Below the pieces are notes generated by a model. It was not told where the DNA came from and made no database searches. It saw only the letters and a program-made list of their open reading frames with translations. A program made the position numbers and the translations under genes. A DNA stretch of 9,444 nt, taken from positions 1 through 9,444 of the forward strand of contig JACCUV010000136.1 of NCBI GenBank assembly GCA_013698495.1, given 5' to 3'. This document shows, one piece after another, positions 1-5,148 of this stretch (the stretch's first letter is position 1; the number at the start of each line of letters is the position of its first letter). The DNA comes from Chloroflexia bacterium (lineage in GTDB: Bacteria > Chloroflexota > Chloroflexia > Thermomicrobiales > UBA6265).

Positions 1-118
1 TTGTTTCGAACGTCGCGATCCGGTCGTCGATCCCCTCGTTGTAGATGCTGGCGATCGCCTCGCAGTCGTCTTCGCTTGCTGGCCGAACGTTTAGGTCCAT
101 CCGACGCTGGCTCCCCAT
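1..118 (-). CDS. GNAT family N-acetyltransferase, N-terminal fragment (phosphinothricin/Pat-like subgroup)
   Basis: Only the first ~39 codons are present; the gene runs off the left edge. The N-terminus reads (M)DLNVRPASEDDCEAI then ASIYNEGIDDRIATFET. The pattern of RPA followed by AI.IYN and then I.TFET is typical of the Pat/Bar (phosphinothricin or methionine-sulfoximine acetyltransferase) and ArsN-like branch of acetyl-CoA-dependent GNAT enzymes, which acylate small amino-acid-like toxins in the cytoplasm. The acetyl-CoA loop lies outside the window, so the substrate cannot be argued. Two starts are possible: ATG at 118-116, or ATG at 100-98. The second has a GGGGAG ribosome site about 10 nt upstream and gives a more usual N-terminus, so I slightly prefer it. 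The gene diverges from the broken TipA-like regulator, and the palindromic operator at 156-170 lies between them. The family call is firm; the substrate is not. Confidence 0.8.
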   Translation of the reverse strand, partial: MGSQRRMDLNVRPASEDDCEAIASIYNEGIDDRIATFET

Positions 119-149
119 GGTTGTCTGACTCACGCGTTTGGCATACCGC

Positions 150-180
150 TTGACTCTGACGTGACGTCAGGGATTAGAGT
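150..180 (+). promoter_or_regulatory. MerR-type promoter with palindromic operator
   Basis: TTGACT at 150-155 is a near-consensus -35 box and TAGAGT at 175-180 a plausible -10 box, giving a 19-bp spacer. Over-long 19-20 bp spacers are the hallmark of promoters activated by MerR-family proteins, which untwist the DNA. The spacer holds a perfect inverted repeat, CTGACGT-G-ACGTCAG (156-170), with 7-bp arms, placed just as an autoregulated MerR/TipA operator would be. It lies 51 bp upstream of the GTG start of the MerR-like gene. It could also affect the divergent acetyltransferase gene. Confidence 0.7.
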
Positions 181-230
181 CTGATTCAGTCGGACGAATT
201 CGTTGTCCGAAATCGAGGAAGGACGAGTAG

Positions 231-1006
231 GTGAGTGGCTCCATCGGCAATGGACGCTCGGTGGGACAGATTGCGAAACTATCGGGCGTAACCATCCGGA
301 CATTGCACCACTACGAACAAATTGTCTTGCTAAGCCCAGCGGGCGAACCGATGCTGGCGATCGCATCTACTCCGACACCGATTGCGATCGCCTATCCCGC
401 ATCCTGTATTACAGGGTACTCCGTTTCCCGCTCGATGCCATCGGCGCTATGCTCGACGCCGGCGATGCGGATACGGTCGACCATCTGGAACGCCAACACT
501 CCCTCCCGCGGGAGCGATAGCGACGAGTAGGGTCCATGGTGGCCGCGATTGAACGAGAAATGGAGGCGCAGATGCGTGGATACAATCTGCCTACAGATGA
601 GAAGCCAGAGGTCTTCGGCGACTTCGACCCGGAGCAGTACGAAGACGAGGCCCGGGTGCGCTCGGGAGGCAGCGATGTCTCGAAATGGTCGCAGGCACGC
701 GCCAGTGCATACACGAAGGACGACTGGAAGCGATATCGGGGGGAAGCGGACGAGTTGACCCAGAGGTTCGTGGACGCGATGGGCGCCGGAGTCGAGGCGA
801 CAAGCGATGAGGGCTTGGCCCTGGCGGAGAAACATCGGGGGCAGATCGGTCGCTGGTTCTACGATTGCTCATACGAGATTCATAGCGGACTCGGCTCAAT
901 GTATGTCGACGATCCTCGTTTTAGGCAGAACATCGACAAGACGGCGCCAGGTTTGGCGATCTACCTGCGTGATGCGATCCTTGCCAACGCGGACCACGCT
1001 GGTTAA
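231..1006 (+). pseudogene. Broken TipA-like MerR regulator (MerR DNA-binding domain + TipAS drug-binding domain)
   Basis: The gene starts at GTG 231, 7 nt after a good ribosome site (GAGGAAGGA, 215-223). It encodes a MerR helix-turn-helix (SVGQIAKLSGVTIRTLHHYEQI). Near the CCC at 335-337 one base has been lost; the protein resumes in another frame as PSGRTDAGDRIYSD and DRLSRILYYRVLRFPLDAIG. It then meets an in-frame TAG at 518-520. The same frame continues as a C-terminal TipAS-type domain (EVFGDFDPEQYEDEA, YTKDDWKRYRGEADEL, RWFYDCSYEIHSGLGSMYV, APGLAIYLRDAILANA) to TAA 1004-1006. The 776-nt length fits a 258-aa ancestor minus one base; TipAL-type proteins are about 250 aa. TipA-class regulators sense drugs such as thiopeptides and switch on their own promoter. 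Several usually conserved positions have also changed: G to V in QIVLL, GYR to GDR, ERWG to VRSG, and KFEVFG to KPEVFG. This argues for real decay rather than only sequencing error. The position of TipAS's thiopeptide-reactive Cys is Gly here (HSGLG), as I recall for many relatives. Confidence 0.88.
572..1006 (+). CDS. Possible stand-alone TipAS-like ligand-binding domain, internal start within the pseudogene
   Basis: Inside the broken regulator the C-terminal domain is an uninterrupted reading frame. ATG 572 follows GGAGG (562-566) with a 5-nt gap, a better ribosome site than that of the upstream ATG 536. The product would be 144 aa, beginning MRGYNL. Streptomyces tipA is known to make a 144-aa short form, TipAS, from an internal start at the equivalent place (MGINL...); that comparison is from memory. 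So the frameshift and amber codon would destroy the activator but might leave an antibiotic-binding domain that can still be translated. Against function: substitutions at conserved sites (EKPEVFG, VRSGG) and no surviving activator to drive the promoter. I list it as a possible product overlapping the pseudogene, not as a confirmed gene. Confidence 0.35.
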   Translation: MRGYNLPTDEKPEVFGDFDPEQYEDEARVRSGGSDVSKWSQARASAYTKDDWKRYRGEADELTQRFVDAMGAGVEATSDEGLALAEKHRGQIGRWFYDCSYEIHSGLGSMYVDDPRFRQNIDKTAPGLAIYLRDAILANADHAG

Positions 1007-1096
1007 TCGTCATTCCATTACGGTGGTGAATTCCAAGGGTCCCCGCAACTCACCGTCTGTTTAGCGTTCGTTGCTACAAAGAGTTTGCGCCTGCGT

Positions 1097-1158
1097 CGGA
1101 ATGTCCTGCAAGGCGGGAGGACACACAGGTCCTCCCCTACGAGGGACGGTCGTCGATT
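1097..1158 (-). repeat. REP-like dispersed repeat, copy a (GTAGGG hairpin)
   Basis: The core is 1114-1140, read on the minus strand: GTAG, stem GGGAGGAC, loop CTGTGT, stem GTCCTCCC, then G. The 8-bp stem is perfect. Similarity to copy c (3317-3374) extends beyond the hairpin on both sides: AATCGAC, ACCGTC and CTC upstream, and GC.TT then CATTCCG downstream. That makes the repeated unit about 60 bp. It lies just past the TAG stop (1162-1160) of the thioredoxin-fold gene, so its RNA hairpin could end or protect that transcript; only a short TT follows the stem. The gene-free stretch 1007-1159 holds nothing else I can name. Confidence 0.75.
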
Positions 1159-1159
1159 G

Positions 1160-1744
1160 CTACGGAATCCGCTTCGCCCAGATCGTGTCCGGGAATCGCT
1201 CCAGAAGTTCAGCCCACTCCGAATGCGCCGAGGCCGGTGACGTGCCGTCCCGAAAGTAGGCGGCGATCCCACGCCAGTAGATTGCTTCGGCGGTCAGCGG
1301 GCCGTCGGGTGTGCGCTCCTGGACCGAGGTGAAGAGGCCGATCGCCTTGTCGTAACCCTTCCAGCGCATCGCGGCCATGCCTTCGCCAATGTCGAGAATG
1401 TCGAGGAACTCGGCTGGCGGCAGGTAGTTGACTGAGGTGTAGCGCACCTTGCCGCTGTGATCGGCGATCATGATCGTCGGGGTCCAGAACACCTGCTGCT
1501 GACGGGTGAAATCGCGATCTTCGAAAAGGTCCAGCTTGAGCGGGATAAACCGATTGGTGATCTCGGCCACTACTCTCTCATCAGCGAGTGTCTCATCGTC
1601 GAGCCTGTCGCAACCGCCGCAGTCATCCTGATAGACGTCGATCAGGATCGGCTTGCGAGCCTCGCGAGCTGCCGCAATGGCCTCGGTCAGATCGCGATGC
1701 CATTCGATCCTGGTTGCGGTCGATTCGGTGGTTGATGCCGCCAT
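1160..1744 (-). CDS. Thioredoxin-fold protein with CGGC active site and helical C-terminal extension
   Basis: The protein is 194 aa. ATG at 1744 follows AGAGGAG (1757-1751) with 6 nt spacing. The N-terminal ~115 residues have the thioredoxin pattern: KPILIDVYQDDCGGCDRL with a C42-x-x-C45 redox pair, a central strand with acidic residues (IPLKLDLFED), and WTPT giving the cis-proline (P89) that faces the cysteines. There is no signal peptide or membrane segment, so it is probably cytoplasmic. The C-terminal ~75 residues (AAMRWKGYDKAIGLF, AEAIYWRGIAAYF, SEWAELLERFPDTIWAKR) look like two or three TPR-type helices, suggesting a partner-binding tail. Such thioredoxin-plus-helical-repeat proteins usually reduce or shuttle disulfides, but the partner is unknown. 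It diverges from tyrS and is transcribed alone, with a REP hairpin 20 bp past its stop. The fold is secure; the specific role is not. Confidence 0.85.
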   Translation of the reverse strand: MAASTTESTATRIEWHRDLTEAIAAAREARKPILIDVYQDDCGGCDRLDDETLADERVVAEITNRFIPLKLDLFEDRDFTRQQQVFWTPTIMIADHSGKVRYTSVNYLPPAEFLDILDIGEGMAAMRWKGYDKAIGLFTSVQERTPDGPLTAEAIYWRGIAAYFRDGTSPASAHSEWAELLERFPDTIWAKRIP

Positions 1745-1781
1745 GCACTACTCCTCTGACCCTGAACCCAATACTTCAGAA

Positions 1782-1790
1782 AGTATAGCA
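1782..1790 (-). promoter_or_regulatory. Extended -10 promoter for the thioredoxin-fold gene
   Basis: On the minus strand the sequence reads TTGC-TATACT. TATACT (1787-1782) is one base from the -10 consensus and is preceded by TGN, the extended -10 motif, which can replace a strong -35 box; none is obvious at 16-18 bp. The expected transcript start is about 30 nt upstream of the ATG at 1744. Confidence 0.5.
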
Positions 1791-1796
1791 AAGTCT

Positions 1797-1815
1797 CCGA
1801 CGTTCTTCACGTCGG
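1797..1815. promoter_or_regulatory. Inverted repeat between divergent thioredoxin-fold and tyrS promoters
   Basis: CCGACGT-tcttc-ACGTCGG has perfect 7-bp arms around a 5-nt centre. It lies upstream of the minus-strand -10 box and overlaps the likely -35 region of tyrS (1806-1811), so a bound protein could affect both genes. It could also be a hairpin of no regulatory meaning. No matching regulator is recognised in the window. Confidence 0.4.
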
Positions 1816-1835
1816 CGCAGCGTGTCCTTTACAAT
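1806..1835 (+). promoter_or_regulatory. Probable tyrS promoter
   Basis: TTCACG (1806-1811) and TACAAT (1830-1835) are separated by 18 bp. TACAAT differs from the -10 consensus by one base; the -35 box matches four of six. The transcript would start near 1842, leaving a leader of about 55 nt before the GTG at 1897. The -10 box overlaps the left arm of the long inverted repeat at 1834-1867. Confidence 0.5.
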
Positions 1836-1867
1836 GGCCATGGTTCCGAACCAGGGGCCATGGCCAT
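1834..1867. promoter_or_regulatory. Long inverted repeat in the tyrS promoter/leader
   Basis: Perfect 10-bp arms, ATGGCCATGG (1834-1843) and CCATGGCCAT (1858-1867), enclose 14 nt. As RNA the stem could grow to 14 pairs by adding two G-U and two C-G pairs (TTCC at 1844-1847 against GGGG at 1854-1857), closed by a 6-nt loop. No T-run follows, and no T-box motif (TGG-ACC-GCG type) is present, so it is neither an intrinsic terminator nor a recognisable T-box leader. With the promoter proposed here the left arm would lie at or before the transcript start, which favours a DNA operator; an upstream promoter would make it a leader hairpin. Confidence 0.5.
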
Positions 1868-1896
1868 GTTCGTTGCCAAACACTCAGGATTTCCCC

Positions 1897-3243
1897 GTGA
1901 CCGATACTCAATCCGCCACCTCCGTCATCGACGGATCGACATCCCGGCTGAGCGCCCCGGAAGTCGCTCGCCAGCAGGGCGTGAACCCGGTCGACTATCT
2001 GCGCCAACGCGGGTTCGTATACGACATCACCGACGAAGCGGGATTGCGCGCCGCCTTCGACCATGGACCAGTCACATCTTATATCGGTTTCGACCCGACC
2101 GGAAACTCGCTCCATGCCGGGCACATGGTGAGCATCATGCTGCTCGCCACCCTGCAGCGAATGGGCCATCGCCCGATCGCCCTCGGCGGCGGCGGCACGG
2201 CGATGGTCGGCGATCCGACGGGGAGGACCTCGGCCCGCGAAATCATCGGCCTCGACGATCTCCAATCCAACCTGGACGGCATCCAGAAGCAACTCGCCAA
2301 GTATCTCGACTACGGAGGCGGCAAGTTCGGCGACAACCCGGCCGCGGTCAGCCGGAACAACGCCGACTGGTTGCTGCCATTGCAGTACATTCCGTTCCTG
2401 CGCGACATCGGCCGCCATTTTTCGGTCAATGACATGCTGGCGACCGAAACATATCGCACGCGCCTCGAAACGTCTGGCCTGAATTTCGTCGAGTTCAATT
2501 ACCGGCTCGTCCAGGCATACGACTTCCTCCACCTCTACCGCGAGGAAGGCTGCCTGCTACAGTTGGGCGGATCCGACCAATGGGCGAACATCACGGCCGG
2601 AGTCGAACTGATTCGCAAGGCGGATCGAGGCAAGGCATTTGCCCTGGTGTCGCCGTTAATCACGACGCCGTCGGGGGAAAAGATGGGCAAGACCGGGTCC
2701 GGCATCCGCGTCTGGCTCGATCCCGAGCAGTTCTCGACCTACGACTACTACCAATATTGGGTCAACACCGACGACGCCATGGTCGAGACCTACCTTCGCC
2801 AGTTCACCTTCCTGTCGGAGGAGGAGATCACCGACCACACGTCGGTCTCTGGAGAAGCGCTGCGGGAGGCGAAACAGGTGCTCGCCTTCGAGGCGACCTC
2901 TCTGGCGCACGGCGTAGGGGACGCAGTAGCCGCACGGGCCGCGGCACGCTCGCTGTTTGCCACCACCGGCTCGGTGTCCGCCGACGATGCGTCGCTCCCA
3001 ACCACGGAAGTCTCCGCCGCCGACCTGACCGGCGAATTCACCTTGGCCGATGCGTTTGTGGCCGCGGGCCTCGCCAAATCTCGTGGCGAGACGCGTCGCC
3101 TGGCAACCCAGGGTGGCTTGTCAGTGGACGATCGCAAGATCGCCGATGTCGACGTTCCGTTCGCCGACGCGATCGGCGATTCCCAAGCTGTATTGCTTCG
3201 CGCCGGCAAGAAGCGGTTCAAGCGGGTGGTCGTGGTGTGGTAG
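1897..3243 (+). CDS. tyrS: Tyrosyl-tRNA synthetase
   Basis: This class I aminoacyl-tRNA synthetase charges tRNA-Tyr with tyrosine using ATP, in the cytoplasm. GTG 1897 is chosen because AGGA (1886-1889) sits 7 nt upstream and because the upstream extension to ATG 1822 runs through the inverted repeat and is not protein-like. The product is 448 aa; the family is usually 400-430, and the surplus is a short N-terminal tail. Visible motifs are the HIGH-type signature SLHAGH (H73-H76) after GFDPTGN, the tyrosine/tRNA pocket segment LGGSDQWANITAG (near 223-235), and the KMSKS-type loop KMGKT (262-266). A C-terminal S4-like RNA-binding domain (~385-448) contains LAKSRGETRRLATQGGLSVDD and ends KKRFKRVVVVW. 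It is monocistronic. The TAG stop lies inside the GTAG start of a REP-like hairpin, so the last codon or two may come from the repeat. Certain. Confidence 0.97.
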   Translation: MTDTQSATSVIDGSTSRLSAPEVARQQGVNPVDYLRQRGFVYDITDEAGLRAAFDHGPVTSYIGFDPTGNSLHAGHMVSIMLLATLQRMGHRPIALGGGGTAMVGDPTGRTSAREIIGLDDLQSNLDGIQKQLAKYLDYGGGKFGDNPAAVSRNNADWLLPLQYIPFLRDIGRHFSVNDMLATETYRTRLETSGLNFVEFNYRLVQAYDFLHLYREEGCLLQLGGSDQWANITAGVELIRKADRGKAFALVSPLITTPSGEKMGKTGSGIRVWLDPEQFSTYDYYQYWVNTDDAMVETYLRQFTFLSEEEITDHTSVSGEALREAKQVLAFEATSLAHGVGDAVAARAAARSLFATTGSVSADDASLPTTEVSAADLTGEFTLADAFVAAGLAKSRGETRRLATQGGLSVDDRKIADVDVPFADAIGDSQAVLLRAGKKRFKRVVVVW

Positions 3244-3265
3244 GGATCGACCCCGTGTCGACCCG
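3240..3265 (+). repeat. REP-like element, copy b, overlapping the tyrS stop codon
   Basis: The element reads GTAGGG, one unpaired A, TCGAC, loop CCCGT, GTCGA, C, then CCCG at the end (3262-3265). The stem is GG/CC plus five pairs with one A-C mismatch. It has the same frame as copies a, c and d (GTAGGG at 5', CCCG at 3', 26-27 nt) but a different stem sequence. TAG of GTAG is the stop codon of tyrS. No T-run follows, so it is more likely a 3'-end stabiliser or inert repeat than a classic terminator. Confidence 0.6.
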
Positions 3266-3316
3266 ATGGCGCCAGTCACCCGTTTGCCTACAGCGAAGTG
3301 ACGTGTCCCGCAGTTG

Positions 3317-3374
3317 CGGAATGACAAAAACGCGGGAGGACACGCAGGTTCTCCCCTACGAGACGGTGTCGATT
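3317..3374 (-). repeat. REP-like dispersed repeat, copy c, supplying the regulator's stop codon
   Basis: The core is 3333-3359 on the minus strand: GTAG, GGGAGAAC, loop CTGCGT, GTCCTCCC, G. It is about 60-bp homologous to copy a, with two small gaps: AATCGAC-ACCGTC-TC upstream and GC.TT...CATTCCG downstream. The upstream part encodes the last residues (R-I-D-T-V-S) of the SufR-like regulator, and TAG of GTAG is its stop codon. In copy a the matching stretch is untranslated. With copy b it forms an outward-facing inverted pair spanning 3240-3359 (120 bp), with another small hairpin (CCGCA-GT-TGCGG, 3308-3319) between them. Confidence 0.75.
3326..3355 (-). terminator. Intrinsic terminator of the SufR-like regulator gene, built from REP copy c
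   Basis: On the minus strand the stem GGGAGAAC / GTCCTCCC (one A-C mismatch, 6-nt loop) is followed three bases later by TTTTT (3330-3326). That is an acceptable Rho-independent terminator for the regulator transcript, and possibly for read-through from pyrH. On the plus strand the same stem pairs through G-U but has no T-run behind it, so the terminator looks directional. Confidence 0.55.
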
Positions 3375-4030
3375 CGAGGCGTGATGCGGTAGGCGCAGCG
3401 GCGGGCGCCCATGACGATGTGCTCCTCGCGCTCGACCGTGACGTCCGACCCAAGCACATCGCAAAAGATGCTGAGCTCCGCGCGGCAGAAGTCCTGGCAG
3501 ATCGCGGCGGCGGCGCAGATCGGACAATGGTTTTCGGCCAGAACGTACGAGCCGTTTTCAGCATTGCTCCACTCCGCCATGTACCCCTCACTGGTGCGAA
3601 TTTCGGCCAGTTTGGCGATCCGCGCCTCGAGCGTGACGCAGTGCACCATCGCGTTCAGGTAGGCGGTCCGCGTGTCTCGCTCGCGGGCTCCAATGATTGT
3701 GTCGACTGCGGGCTGTCCGAGTTCTCCACGAATCGTCGCGATCAGGTCCACGGTCAATTGGGCATGAGCGTCCGGGAATCGCTTCTCGGCGAACTCCGTC
3801 TGCTGCCAGATTGCAACCGGTCGACCGACGCCGCGAACTTCAGATCGAGAGCACACGAGTCCCTGCTCCTCAAGCCGGAGCAGTTGCTGGCGTGCGGCCT
3901 CTCCAGTGATGCCGAGGGCGATGCCAAGGACCGCGGAAGACTGCGGACCACGCATTTTGAGTGCCATCAGCAACCGGTCCGAGGCGGATTTTTGGGTCCG
4001 ACTAATCTGAGTTGGCGGTGCTGTTGCCAT
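3356..4030 (-). CDS. SufR/COG2345-type winged-helix regulator with Fe-S cysteine domain
   Basis: The protein is 224 aa from ATG 4030; a TTG at 4099 would add 23 unlikely residues. Residues ~15-80 form a winged helix (RLLMALKMRGPQSSAVLGIAL, GITGEAARQQLLRLEEQGLV, VRGVGRPVAIW), matching the COG2345/ArsR-like group that includes SufR. The C-terminal part has the cysteine pattern of that group: C169-PI-C172, C178, C182-RAEL-x-x-F-C190, EHIVMG and C212-AYRI. C169-x12-C182-x29-C212 resembles the three cysteines that hold the 4Fe-4S cluster in SufR (spacing from memory). Members usually repress Fe-S assembly (suf) genes when the cluster is present. No suf genes lie here, so the target is unknown; the neighbours pyrH and, beyond it, aconitase are the nearest candidates. 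It lies 83 bp downstream of pyrH on the same strand. The last residues and the stop codon lie inside a REP-like repeat. Family confident; Fe-S binding inferred. Confidence 0.82.
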   Translation of the reverse strand: MATAPPTQISRTQKSASDRLLMALKMRGPQSSAVLGIALGITGEAARQQLLRLEEQGLVCSRSEVRGVGRPVAIWQQTEFAEKRFPDAHAQLTVDLIATIRGELGQPAVDTIIGARERDTRTAYLNAMVHCVTLEARIAKLAEIRTSEGYMAEWSNAENGSYVLAENHCPICAAAAICQDFCRAELSIFCDVLGSDVTVEREEHIVMGARRCAYRITPRIDTVS

Positions 4031-4045
4031 AGAAGGGGACCTGAC

Positions 4046-4078
4046 GGATATTCTCCAAGTAGTGGCTTTGAAAATACC
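4046..4078. promoter_or_regulatory. Imperfect inverted repeat upstream of the SufR-like gene (candidate operator)
   Basis: GGATATTCTC (4046-4055) and GAAAATACC (4070-4078) form near-complementary arms, with one gap and one mismatch, across 14 bp. It is AT-rich in a GC-rich neighbourhood and lies 16 bp upstream of the regulator's ATG, where an autorepressor would bind. It does not match the SufR sites I remember from cyanobacteria or mycobacteria, so this is a positional inference. Confidence 0.3.
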
Positions 4079-4113
4079 CGACAAGTCGGCTCGCCGCAAG
4101 TGGCGGATGTGCT

Positions 4114-4854
4114 TTACGAATCGATCAGCCGGGTCACGGCGTCGTGGCCGACATAGGTTCCGGTCGGTTCGCCCTCCGCGATCTTGCGCATGGCGCTGCG
4201 ATCGCTGGCGTCGAAGACATGGATCGGGATGTTGTGATCGCGGGCGAGGATGAACGCCGATTGGTCCATGACGTTGAGTCCCTTGGCCACGACCTCGTCA
4301 TAGGTGATTTCGGCGTAGCGTTGGGCCTGAGGGTTTCGCTTGGGATCCTCGGCGAACACGCCGTCCACGCCCTGCTTTGCGGCGAAGATGGCATCTGCCC
4401 GAATTTCGATCGCGCGTTGCACGGCCGGGTAGTCGGTGGTCACGAACGGTTGGCCGATGCCAGCGGCGAAGACGACGACATAACCCTTCTCGAGGTGCTT
4501 GATCGCTCGCAAGCGGATGTAGGGCTCAGCGACGGTGGCGATCGGGATCGCGGTCATCACCCGCACCTCCGAAGCGCCATGCGAAGTCAGCGCGCTCCGC
4601 AGGATCAAGCTGTTGACGACTGTCGCCATCATCCCGATGTTGTCCGCCTCGGCGCGTTCAATGCCCCAATCGTCGGCGAGGCGACCGCGAAAGATGTTGC
4701 CGCCGCCGACCATGATTGCGACCTGTACGCCCAACTTTGTGATCGAGGTGATTTCCTCAACCAGGCCGTCGACCGCTGTCCTGTTGATGCTCGATTCCGC
4801 CCCGCCCGAGAAGGCGCCACCGCTCAGCTTGATCAGGACCCGCTCGTATCTCAT
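4114..4854 (-). CDS. pyrH: Uridylate (UMP) kinase
   Basis: PyrH phosphorylates UMP to UDP with ATP and is normally a cytoplasmic hexamer of the amino-acid-kinase fold in pyrimidine biosynthesis. The start is ATG 4854, with AAGGGAG about 9 nt upstream; it gives 246 aa (family 235-245) beginning MRYERVLIKLSGGAF. The frame stays open to 5070, but the extra residues are not conserved. Visible motifs are KLSGGAF (9-15), GGGNIFRG (50-57), AEADNIGMMATVVNSL (UMP/ATP region, 69-83), GIGQPFVTTDYPA (132-144), VDGVFAEDP (163-171), VMDQSAFILARD (195-206) and a closing EGEPTGTYVG. Two usual residues differ: KLSGE is KLSGG, and GTGNPFFTTD is GIGQPFVTTD. The classic rpsB-tsf-pyrH-frr neighbours are absent, so this may be a second, divergent UMP kinase. 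It diverges from acnA and is followed by the SufR-like gene. Confidence 0.9.
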   Translation of the reverse strand: MRYERVLIKLSGGAFSGGAESSINRTAVDGLVEEITSITKLGVQVAIMVGGGNIFRGRLADDWGIERAEADNIGMMATVVNSLILRSALTSHGASEVRVMTAIPIATVAEPYIRLRAIKHLEKGYVVVFAAGIGQPFVTTDYPAVQRAIEIRADAIFAAKQGVDGVFAEDPKRNPQAQRYAEITYDEVVAKGLNVMDQSAFILARDHNIPIHVFDASDRSAMRKIAEGEPTGTYVGHDAVTRLIDS

Positions 4855-4896
4855 GTAGTTGATCTCCCTTATGGAACGTGAGGCAGCGGCGTCGCT

Positions 4897-4909
4897 GTTC
4901 TCGGAGAAC
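4897..4909. promoter_or_regulatory. Perfect palindrome in the pyrH-acnA divergent spacer
   Basis: GTTCTC-G-GAGAAC is a perfect inverted repeat with 6-bp arms, 43 bp upstream of the pyrH start and 240 bp upstream of acnA. It could be an operator serving pyrH or both genes. It is GTTC-N5-GAAC, the reverse arrangement of the Gram-positive LexA box (GAAC-N4-GTTC), so it is not assigned to LexA. Elsewhere in the 294-bp spacer I see only a TAGAAT (4992-4997) that could be a -10 box for acnA, without a convincing -35. Confidence 0.35.
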
Positions 4910-5014
4910 CGTACCAGACTCTCCCGAACACGATGTGTCGACGACGCCGTTCCACGATCGCCAGGCTGCGTCGATGCTGGCGCCTGTGCCGTAGAATGAA
5001 GGGAGCTGCTCGCC

Positions 5015-5044
5015 ATGAGCAATCGACCCCGCGAGAGACGTTGA
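5015..5044 (+). other. Possible 9-residue upstream ORF (leader peptide) before acnA
   Basis: ATG 5015 follows GGGAG (5001-5005) at 9 nt and reads M-S-N-R-P-R-E-R-R then TGA. It lies about 20 bp past the TAGAAT at 4992-4997, so it would be in the acnA leader if that is the -10 box. Four arginines in nine residues could report arginine charging or slow ribosomes, but in GC-rich DNA such an ORF easily arises by chance. Confidence 0.15.
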
Positions 5045-5148
5045 GTCCGATACGAGGACATCGCATCCACCGGTCGCGCCGTGGCTTGCTCCGCAAACGC
5101 GCTCCCCAGTCCGGGCGGAGAACGCTTCCTGAAAGGAACCTCGCCACC

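Noticed and set aside
1822..1896. Earlier ATG start for tyrS
   Set aside because: It would translate the inverted repeat and -10 region; GTG 1897 has AGGA at the right distance.
1816..1896. T-box riboswitch upstream of tyrS
   Set aside because: No T-box core sequence, no terminator/antiterminator pair and a leader far too short.
1807..2532. 241-aa minus-strand frame over tyrS
   Set aside because: Shadow of the TyrRS codons; no ribosome site or family pattern.
4031..4099. TTG start extending the SufR-like regulator by 23 residues
   Set aside because: The extension is not conserved-looking and covers a candidate operator; ATG 4030 gives a normal N-terminus, though its ribosome site is weak.
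3314..4156. 280-aa plus-strand frame over the regulator
   Set aside because: It is antisense to a protein with a clear winged helix and cysteine motif; its own product has no recognisable domain.
4897..4909. LexA (SOS) box
   Set aside because: The half-sites are in the opposite order and spacing to the Gram-positive LexA consensus.
4855..5070. N-terminal extension of the pyrH frame
   Set aside because: PyrH normally starts a few residues before KLSG; ATG 4854 has AAGGGAG upstream and gives the normal length.
4933..5148. N-terminal extension of the aconitase frame
   Set aside because: The extra 72 residues are Arg-rich and unlike any aconitase; ATG 5149 has a ribosome site and a family-like N-terminus.
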